Assembly: GCA_032717465.1 (NCBI GenBank)
Contig: CM064655.1
Location: 14,110,152-14,174,151 of the forward strand
Direction: 5' to 3'
Length of the DNA stretch: 64,000 nucleotides
Source: Coenobita brevimanus
Taxonomy: Eukaryota > Arthropoda > Malacostraca > Decapoda > Coenobitidae
Part shown: positions 55,866 through 64,000 of the stretch, one piece after another
Layout of the letters: each line of letters begins with the position of its first letter
Position numbering within the stretch: position 1 is the first letter of the stretch
Notes under the pieces: model-generated
Databases searched by the model: none
What the model was told of the DNA's origin: nothing
What the model saw: the letters and a program-made list of their open reading frames with translations, nothing else
Program-made: the position numbers and the translations under genes

Positions 55866-56770
55866 CAGTCACTATTTTCACGCCTAATTGGTATCGCGAT
55901 TGCGGCACGAAAGTTAAACTCGCAAAATTTGTGCATATAATTTACACGTTACAAGTGGTAAATGGTTCTGGGGTCAGCCACCTCATTCCCCCTTAGCTAC
56001 CCATTAATGACACAATACTTCTTCTATAAATTACATAGTTAATCAGACATATACTATATTACTCAACAAAGAATTTAATAACACTGACATTTAGGCTGAA
56101 CTGCTTGATGGGGATTGTAGATGAGTTCCGAGGGCTAAGAGCAGTGGTTAGTTACCACCTGCCCCCTCACTGCTCCCCGCCACCACTGTTGAGTCCTCCA
56201 CACCACCACTTCTTGATGCTTCAACATCAAAGCCCTCAAAATCCAGTGGGAGCTCATCAAGCTCCCCAATGTCGTCAATGTCCTCATCCACTTCCACAGC
56301 ACCTTCGTCCTCCCCAGCCTGTGTGCTCTCCAAAGCCTGGACTTATTGAATACAAGAGGACAGGAATGTTATCAGAGTCTGATGACGTGCATGAACTCTG
56401 GCGTTGAAAAGGTCCTTGTAACTAGCCAGAAGTCTATCCACCATCGGGACGAAAGTGTCCCTGATCTCTGTCCTCCCATCACACTCCTCAATTTGCTCTT
56501 TCAAACAAGCAGTTGTTGCTAGCATGTCTGTGATTTGGCGAGATGTTGGCTCACCTGGTGGGACAGGTAAGGGTTCCTGAACTTCATTGTCACTGACTCG
56601 TTCGTCTGTTTCCAATATCTCCTCAATGGTCGGTTCAAAACAAGTGACTGTGGAGATGCGGGGGCTCGCAAAAATCATAGGAAAATTGAAAAAATTCCTA
56701 GGAAAAAAACATTCCCTTGCCATCGCGAAACGAAATTTCGCAAGAGTATGTATCGCAAAAATAATGACTG
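55866..56770 (-). mobile_element. T13: Tigger derivative nested in the mariner
   Basis: Ends CAGTCACTATTTTCACG / inverted CAGTCATTATTTTTGCG, TA at 55864-55865 and 56771-56772. 905 bp. It carries a Tigger C-terminal coding region on the minus strand. Confidence 0.85.
56148..56723 (-). pseudogene. T13 Tigger transposase C-terminal remnant
   Basis: Minus-strand text in two overlapping pieces. The first (56723-56343) has FEPTIEEILETDERVSDNE, a helical segment and ARHQTLITFLSS, a weak PIP-like motif. The second (56333-56148) has GEDEGAVEVDEDIDDIGEL and PLDFEGFDVEAS, with the conserved FEGF at 56229-56240. One frame break lies between them. No DNA-binding or catalytic domain. Confidence 0.75.
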
Positions 56771-56878
56771 TATTGTACTATGATTTCTGTTTTTTAATAC
56801 CCTGTAAGGGCCTGTAAGGGGAGGTCCTAAGTCAATTTGCGGTAGCTGTACATATATGTATATATATATATATATATA

Positions 56879-58455
56879 CAGTAATCCCCGTACTATCCGG
56901 ACGCCCACTTTCCGGACATTGTGGGCCTTGACCTTCGGAACCCAAAAATGGCCAAAAAAAGAAAAAAAAAACTAAAATCCGAATTTTTTCCCACCTGTAA
57001 TTTGAAATTGCCGCATGGCGCCGAACAGCTGTTACACCGCGGACCCTCACCCCTTCCTTCCTCCCCCCTCCCCTGTCAGGGTTGCCATTAGGTATTTTTC
57101 ATTACCAAATGTTGGCCAATTTGGTCATGAAAAATTCGTTTGGTTATGAATCAGAGTAATGCATCACCAAACGGATTTTTCACATGTATGAGGATACACA
57201 GGATGGAGATGGTGGATTGCTTGCTCTCTCTGATTAATCTGCTAATGTACATAGCGTGAAAATAACCAACAGGCTGTTAATTATACGAAGAATGATTACA
57301 TGTATTTCCACTTGTATGTTTAATTAGTGAAGAATAAATGCTAGCTTTACGAATTTGGTCATGAAGAGTTAAATTTGGTAATGAAAATTGAGGAGTTTGG
57401 TAATAGACTGTTGCAACCTGGCAACTCTGTTTCCCCCTCACCAACACCCAAACAGTTATTGCCTAACTTCAATCGTGAATGTGGCATATCGTAATGGGAG
57501 CCACACATGCTCATTTTTTTGTGAATAAGCTGCAATACCTCGCCACTAGACCACACGGGAATTTACAATGTTGTGCAGTGTTAAGAAATTAGAATTTAGA
57601 ATGCAAAGGATTAGCTGTGGAGTGCAAATGGCGGTTTGAAACTGGCCTGGTGCAATTAACAATGTGCAGTGTCAAACAGTTATAATTTACAGTGCAAAGA
57701 ATTACTGTACGTGCAGCACAACACTGGATTATCGTACGTGTTTCAAGAGCATTTTCACCACTGCCAAAACCTTACAAAAGGCAGCCACAAACGTGCTGTA
57801 ATTACCCTGGATGAGGTACAATCACTTCTAATTCCTCATTCTTTAGTTCCTTTTTGTTTATTTCAAGCTTTATGTCCATTACTGGTGTGAATAAGGTCTT
57901 AAATAGGTTTACATATGTGCTATGCATGTCCGGTAGGGAGTTATTTAGGTGGCTTTCATCCATGAGTACCAGTCCAGGAGCCAGGGACTTGTTGTAAGTA
58001 CCCAGAATGTTTCATATTGTACTGTATTTTCTGTACTTACCTCTAAAACCTCATTTCACTCTTTAATGTCCTTTATTGGTGTGAATAGGGTCTTAGGTGC
58101 AATACATGTGCAGTAGGGAGGTGTTTTTCTGAGTTAGGATAGGTTAGGGTCCATAACTACCAGTCCAGGAGCCAGAGACTTGTTGTAAGTACCCAGATGG
58201 TTAAATATTGTAGAAACTCATCTCTAAAACCTCATTCTCTGGTTCTTTTGCATTTATTTCAGTCTTTTATGTCCCTTATTGGTGTGATTTGAGTCTTAAA
58301 TAGGTGCTATGCATGTCCAGAGGGAGTTGTATAGGTGTTTTTCTGAGTTAGGGTCCATAAGTACAAGTCCAGGAGGCTGGGGCCCACTATTCGGACAGGA
58401 CCACTTTCTGGACGTGCCTTTGGCTCTATTACATTGGATAGTGGAGGGATTACTG
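56879..58455. mobile_element. T14: non-autonomous T6-family Tigger element
   Basis: 1577 bp, CAGTAATCCCCGTACTATCC / inverted CAGTAATCCCTCCACTATCC ends, TA at 56877-56878 and 58456-58457. The interior matches T8 over several hundred bases (ACAGCTGTTACACC, C-rich run, TTGGT-ATGAAAA blocks) and adds repeats of a CCAGGAGCCAG-GACTTGTTGTAAGTACCC unit (57976, 58160). No coding. Confidence 0.9.
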
Positions 58456-58479
58456 TATATATATATATATACAGTATAT

Positions 58480-60050
58480 AAGAAATCAGTAGGATAGAAG
58501 TTGTGGAAGCAATGAAGAAAGTTTAATTGGGGAAAGCCCCAGGAATTGATGGAGTGTGTGGTGAAATGCTGAAATATGGGGGAGAGATAGTAGTTGAATG
58601 GATGTGGAAAATGTGCAGATTGGCCTGGGAGGAAGGTAGAGTCCCGGAGGATTGGAAGTCAGGTATAATTATTCCCTTGCACAAAGGAAAAGGGGAAAAA
58701 GAAGTGTGTGGTAACCATAGGGGCATCTGTCTTCTTGGTATAATAGGAAAAGTGTATGGTAGGATACTTGTTGACAGAGTTAGAGAAAGAACAGAGGAGT
58801 TAGTTGGAGAAGAACAGGGAGGCTTTAGGAAGGGAAGAGGTTGTGTAGATCAGGTGTTCATTCTTAGATCTTTAGTGGAAAAGTTTCTAGAGAAGGGAAA
58901 GAAGTTGTATGTGGCTTTCATGGATTTGAAGAAAGCATATGACAGGGTGGATAGACAAGGATTGTGGAAAGTAATAAGAATATATGGAGTAGATGGGAAG
59001 TTGTTGAATGCTGTGAAGAGTATGTATGATGGTGCTAAGGCTGCAGTGCGTGTGGATGGTGAACTGAGTGAATTTTTCTCTCTGAAGGTTGGGTTGAAAC
59101 AGGGATGTGTTATGTCTCCATGGTTGTTCAATCTGTACATGGATGGGGTAATAAAAGAGGTACAAGGTAGGGTAATGGATGTTGGAGTGGCCCTGGTGAG
59201 AGAGGAGAGTGTTTGGAAACTCCCTGTACTGTTGTTTGCAGATGATACTGTGTTGTTGAGTGAAGATGAAGGAGAGCTGCAAGGCTCGGTGGATGAGTTT
59301 GGGAGAGTGTGTAAGAAACGGAATCTAAAGGTGAATGTAGGGAAGAGTAAAGTGATAGTCTTTGAGAAGGTGTAGTCAGTGAATGTACAGCGAGGATGGA
59401 TGGTGAGGAATTGGAAAATGTGAGTACGTTAAGTACTTGGGTTGTGTGATGAGTAAGGATGGAGGTTTGGAGGGTGAAGTGCTTGAAAGGGTACAGCAGG
59501 GAAGAAAGGTTGCTTGTTCTTTGAAAGCAATGATAAGAAGCAGGGAAGTGAGCATGGAAGTGAAAAAGTTACTACACGACAGTACTGTGATACCAACTCT
59601 AACGTATGGAAGTGAAGCTTGGACGTTGCTGGAAGGACACAAGTCAAGAGTGAAAGCAGTGGAAATGAGTTATTTAAGAGGAGCCTGTGGAGTCACATGG
59701 AGACAGGTTGACAAATGAAGATATATAGGAGAGTTGTGGTGTGGATGTGGATGTGATAGGAAGCGTCAGGAGGAATACACTGAGATGGTTTGGCCATGTG
59801 GAAAGGATGGAGGGTGAAAGACTGATGAAGAGAGTGTATGTGAGTGAGGTGGAGGGGGGAAGAGGGAGGGGGAGGCCGAGGATGAGATGGAGGGATGGGG
59901 CGGAGAGGTATATGAGAAAGGGGTGTGTGAGTTGGGAGTGTGGCAGTGAAATGGCGGGGGACAGGGCGAAGTGGAGGCGATTTGTTTGTGCCCACCGCGA
60001 ACGGGATTGAGGCGTCTGGCAATAGATAGATAGATAGATAGACAGATAGA
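58480..60050 (+). mobile_element. LINE L: RTE-like LINE with GATA tail
   Basis: RT runs from EAMKKV (stop) GKAPGIDGVCGEMLKYGG through VPEDWKSGIIIPLHKGKG, GGFRKGRGCVDQVF, AFMDLKKAYDRVDRQGLW, LKQGCVMSPWLF and LPVLLFADDTVLLSED. The longest open stretch is 58527-59375. After a frameshift there, VMSKDGGLEGEV and TYGSEAWTLLEGHKS follow (59437-59718), then a break and LRWFGHVERMEGER and RGRGRPRMRWRDG (59741-60010). It ends GGCGTCTGGCAATAGATAG with (GATA)n. The endonuclease is missing (5' truncation). Confidence 0.92.
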
Positions 60051-60066
60051 TATGTGCAAATATATA

Positions 60067-61317
60067 CCGTAAACTGGGGTGAATTCGGACTCGGGGCGAA
60101 TTCGGATATTATTGCAACAAAAAGTTGTTTAAATTAATTAATAATTAATGAATAAACATATTAGATATCTGTTTGCTCCCAACTGTTAGTAATTCTTTAC
60201 TGTACTTTCGTGTATAAAGATACTTAATATATCACGTGACACATACCAAATATATACTAAAAAGCAAACATATGTAAAAAGAATAAAATTTGTAACATTG
60301 GCAAACTTTCTTTGGCAGAAATGCTAATGAATAGATGCAGGAAAATCTTTGGTGCCCAGATGTACTTTCATGCATAGTATGAAAGTGCAAAGTAAGTAAT
60401 TGGCGTTATCTTCTCAATTAATCTCTTAACTGGGCATTTAATGAAATTTTTAAAATCATAATGCAAATTGGAGTCAGTTCGGACATGGGGTGAATTCGGA
60501 CAGGGGGAGTATGAACGAAAAAATAACACTTTTTACAATGTACAATTACTTATAATTTGCCAGATGTGGATACTGTGTGTAATTGGGTTCATATGTATCA
60601 TTTACAGGTATACTCTTGAGCTTTTATGGTACTACCTGTTTAAACAAGGTCACCCAATGACTCGAACATTTAAGAAAAGAACTGGTGGAGATCAAGGTCC
60701 TTATCGTAGTGAAAAAGGCAAGCAAAAAACTGGTAAAGCCAAATAATCATGTTAAATATCACCTGTAACTTATTTTCCATTAGTCTTCCAAAAACGAAAT
60801 TATTAGTCAAGAAATGATTGTTCCATATACAGTACTAAGGTTTGCAGCTAGATTTATCTTATCTACATGTGTTCTAATATGTTTAATTTAAACCAAGGAA
60901 AAAAATAAAATTGCTGTTGTGTTCATATCTCATTATAGTCATTAGCTTATTTTGTCAGGGAGTGGCATTATTTTTGTACTGGAAGAACATTTTTTTTAAA
61001 GCCCTAGAGCGTCCGAAATGGCCCCACATACGGCCGAGACTAAACTGGGAACCCAGGGTAGTCATATGCATTCATTTTCTATTTATGTACGAATTTATAC
61101 AGTGTGTCCGAATTCACCAAAGTTTGAGTGCAAATTCGGACACCCATTACTATATTTGCTATAATTATATATTAAACATTTTAAATTTTTTACTGCTATG
61201 ATTCGATACCCTAGTGGACCAGCTCAACATACAGTACTTAAGTTCTTGGACTGAATTAAAAACTAGCTTACATGGCACAAAAAAACGAAAAAATCGTCCG
61301 AATTCACCCCAGTTTAC

Positions 61318-61319
<2 letters not shown>
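60067..61319. mobile_element. T15: TIR element with repeated GAATTCGGAC motif
   Basis: A perfect 24-bp TIR (CCGTAAACTGGGG then TGAATTCGGAC), TA at 60065-60066 and 61320-61321, 1253 bp. GAATTCGGA-type motifs recur inside near 60098, 60491, 61106 and 61133 in both orientations. The only coding hint is MTRTFKKRTGGDQGPYRSEKGK (60657-60746), vaguely like a pogo N-terminus. Otherwise AT-rich and non-coding. Confidence 0.88.
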
Positions 61320-61321
<2 letters not shown>

Positions 61322-61356
<35 letters not shown>

Positions 61357-61359
61357 ATG

Positions 61360-61394
<35 letters not shown>
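61322..61394. repeat. (TA)n microsatellite
   Basis: TA with short TG interruptions between T15 and T16. Confidence 0.9.
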
Positions 61395-61395
<1 letters not shown>

Positions 61396-61667
61396 CACTC
61401 AACCCCCTGCTATCGTGCGTTCAGCTATCGCAGTTATCTTCTATCACGCACACATCAAATGCAAAACCATACATGCTATCACGCACCCCAAGACCGCTAT
61501 CATGCATCGAGTTTGAATCGCCCGGGTCGTGAACGCCGCACCGGATTGGTGCGACTCATCCTCCTACGTTACAGAGCATCTCCGTTTGTGATTGGCTGAT
61601 GCTCCCCAATCGTCCCGCCACTTCAGTTGAATGCGTGTTAGCTCTCTGCCGACAGTGAAAGAGGATA

Positions 61668-63119
61668 CAGTAATCCCTCATTATACGATGGGGTTCCGTT
61701 CCTGAAAACCCCATCGTAAGGTGATCCATCGTATAGTAATCCCATTATAACATGGAGTCAATGGGGATACGTTCCCAGACCTGCCTAAACTCTCACATAC
61801 ACACACCTTAGCACTCACATACATGAAATATCCTTATGTTTAAACATTTAAAGTAACACATTAATAGTGAATAAAGAGAAAAAAACATGAAAACTACAGT
61901 ATACAGTAGTTCTTACCTTTACTGAAGCAAGCAAGGGTTGTTTATGTGGTTCCTAGACAATTCGCAATAAAGTCGACAATTCGCCGTCATAATATGGATG
62001 TTCCCCGTCAGGACAATTCCCCGTCATTTTATAAATATACTTATTACAGATTAACTGATACTTTAATACCTAATTTTCAGGGGGATCTAACAAAGTCTAT
62101 TTTCATTCCATAGCATAGGATCAACTGATACTTTAATAACTAATTTTCAGGGGGATCTATCAAAGTCTATTTTCATTCAATAGCATTGGCTTTGGATATC
62201 ATTTGTAAGTTGCACTTTTGGACAATATATAACTTGTTTCTACCTTGCTGTAGTTTACTTTGAATTATGTTCTTGCATCACCCATAGCTGTTTTCATTAA
62301 TTTCCATTGGCACTACAACATCCTGGGTATATTTTAGAACGACTTTGAAGAGGTACAAGTACAGTACTAAAAAACTAGTGTACTTCCTAAATAAATATGA
62401 AAATAAACGATGGGGAATCATCCTGACGACGAAAAGTCCCGATGGCGAATTGTCTTGTTATTGTTGTGATGGCGAATTGACTTGATGGCGAATTGTCCCA
62501 AAACATTTATACAGACGTAATATGAAGATTATTCGTATAATTCCAAAGTATGTCGATAGTTCACTTAAGGTAATTAGGCATTTATATAAATGCCAATATC
62601 TCATATGTAGCCTTATGCTAAGATGAAGGAACGATCGTAAATCAGTTGATTCACGTTTCAATATATTATTATTTTTCATTTAATGCCCATGATTTGATGC
62701 CATATCTTACATTTACTATATAAACAATAAACCACCATCACTTTTATAACTTACATAATTCAAAAACTAGTGTACTTGCTAAATAAACTGATACATAAAT
62801 AAATAACGGAGAATCGTCCTAACGGCGAATTGTCCCGACTCGGCCTCACAGTCACAGCCCTCACTCATCAATGTCAGAACTGGCGGGCTGGCTGGGCAGG
62901 GCTAGCTAATGAGACTGGACCGGTGGACAAGTGTGTGTGGTCCAATGCCGACAGTGTGAGGACGTTTTTGTTGCGTTTGCACATTTGCTGTCCACTGAGC
63001 TGCGGATGATCCATCCTAGCAAATCGTTCCCATTGTATAGTGGGCATAGGGTACTAAAATTTTGACATTGTATAAGCGAAATATCGTATAAAGAGGCATC
63101 ATATAATGCGGGATTACTG
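61668..63119. mobile_element. T17: non-autonomous Tigger-like element nested in T16
   Basis: 1452 bp, CAGTAATCCCTCATTATACG / inverted CAGTAATCCCGCATTATATG, TA at 61666-61667 and 63120-63121. The interior holds a second palindromic block built on GACAATTCGCC/GGCGAATTGTC (about 61958-62845) and a direct repeat of about 65 bp (AACTGATACTTTAATA-CTAATTTTCAGG at 62056 and 62119). No coding. Confidence 0.85.
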
Positions 63120-63153
63120 TATTCCTTACACTTTCTTTTGTGTGTGTGATATA

Positions 63154-63662
63154 ATGGCTGACAGACCGCACAAAAAAACACCCACCATCGCTGAGCGGAA
63201 GGTGGCGGGAAGTTCAAGGGAGGTAAAGCCAAGAATAAACCTGACATATGCCCAGAAACTAGAAATCTGCAAGCTTACTGATGGTGGCAAGACAGAGAGA
63301 GGAGTAGCAAAGAAGTTTGGAGTGAATGAGTCTACTGTGAGAGGCATTTATTTAAAGAACATATTGAGAAACACATGAAACTTGCTCCTTCAGCTGCTGC
63401 CTCAGATGCAAGAAGAAGTTCAAACATAGTGCTCCTGAAGACAGAACAGTTATTTAGCCGATATCTAGAGAGACAGGCTAGGCGAAACTTAGCTATGGAG
63501 ACTAAAGAAATCATGGAGACAGCCAAAAAGATCTATCAAGGTGTGGCTGAGAAACTTCGAACTGAAACCCCACCAGTGTTTCTCGCTTCAAAGGGGTGGG
63601 TGGATAGGTTTTTGACGAGGCATAAGGTGACAAATGAGGCGCTTGGAGGGAAAACCAGGTAA
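63154..63662 (+). pseudogene. T16 CENP-B-type DNA-binding domains
   Basis: ATG at 63154, then INLTYAQKLEICKLTDGG and GVAKKFGVNESTVRGIYLKN, the first helix-turn-helix. A frameshift near 63360 leads to HMKLAPSAAASDARRS, FSRYLERQARRNLAM and PPVFLASKGWVDRFLTRHKV, the second. The frame ends TAA right after KTR, and that stop overlaps CCAG|GTAAGC, a good 5' splice-site match. No DDE core follows within the window; either an intron lies there or this is another DNA-binding-only derivative. Confidence 0.78.
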
Positions 63663-64000
63663 GCGCCACCCCAGCCAGAAACGGAGTTACATATACCACT
63701 TTGTTCCCCATATCCTCTTCTACCACTACAACAAGGGTTTAAGTGAAAAAGATGTCCCTAAGATGGTCGAAAATTAAGATTTTTAAAGTGCTGTGAATGA
63801 CCGTACTGCTATTGATAGCCAACCACTCCATGACATTACCATTAGGTCCATTTTGGCTTAGTATTTTCTTCTACCAAGTACTGCATCCTTGGAAACCAAC
63901 ATCATGTCCAGTTTTCCTACTTGAGTTAAGGTGATTTTACCATAGTATTCATGTCAAAACACGCACTTATTGTAAGCCGCATGTATGTGAGGCTAAGAGT

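Larger units (their letters stand above)
54542..56848 (+). mobile_element. DD34E Tc1/mariner element, decayed, with T13 inside
   Basis: The left end ACCGCAAATTGACTTAGGACCT is matched inverted at the right end (56824-56845), TA at 54540-54541 and 56849-56850. T13 (55866-56770) lies in its 3' UTR, so its own length is about 1.4 kb. Confidence 0.9.
61396..64000 (+). mobile_element. T16: Tigger-like element running off the window, with T17 inside
   Basis: The left end CACTCAACCCCCTGCTATCG is preceded by TA. Leader 61396-61665 is interrupted by T17 and resumes at 63122 just before a transposase ATG. Sequence after 63662 shows no clear coding. The right end lies outside the window. Confidence 0.7.

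Overview
This is eukaryotic repeat DNA with no recognisable single-copy host gene. The element families point to an arthropod, most likely a decapod crustacean such as a crab: RTE-like LINEs ending in an 'RW-GHV-RM' domain, Jockey/CR1-like LINEs, very many pogo/Tigger DNA transposons, Tc1 elements, and long (CA)n/(TA)n/(GA)n tracts. The organism is inferred from family style only. Element names such as LINE A or T6 are local labels. Identity figures are by eye. || 1-23.0 kb: one RTE-like LINE on the + strand (LINE A) is split into seven pieces by later insertions: LINE B (-, full length, perfect 10-bp TSD, carrying a piggyBac MITE), LINE C (-), LINE F (-, carrying Jockey-like LINE E), a Tigger MITE, a 6-kb nest of Tigger elements, and a piggyBac-like element carrying LINE H. 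The protein domains stay collinear across the gaps. || 23.0-36.4 kb: unresolved sequence, a GA-rich minisatellite, a 5S rRNA-headed SINE, an apparently intact pogo/Tigger element (T6, 633-aa transposase), a CR1-like LINE with ORF1 and ORF2 (LINE J), a second 5'-truncated LINE J copy carrying a tRNA-derived SINE, and a hAT transposase fossil. || 36.4-46.9 kb: Tigger elements in series, one holding a 4.7-kb LTR retrotransposon (931-bp LTRs, 4-bp TSD) that itself holds a Tigger derivative coding for a DNA-binding-domain-only protein. A short composite retroposon lies at 38.7 kb and a 95-bp-arm hairpin at 46.8 kb. || 47-53 kb: LINE K, GA/CT-rich minisatellites, a Tigger C-terminal remnant and LINE I. 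|| 53-64 kb: an apparently intact Tc1-type transposon with DD35E spacing, a decayed DD34E Tc1/mariner copy with a Tigger derivative inside it, LINE L, and three more Tigger-like elements, the last running off the window. || Cross-cutting observations: six Tigger proteins carry an FxGF motif in acidic surroundings that resembles the LEDGF/p75-binding motif known from POGZ; several carry PCNA-binding (PIP-box-like) motifs; and two short retroposons with unrelated heads (5S rRNA versus LINE 5' leader) share one body and a LINE-like 3' tail.
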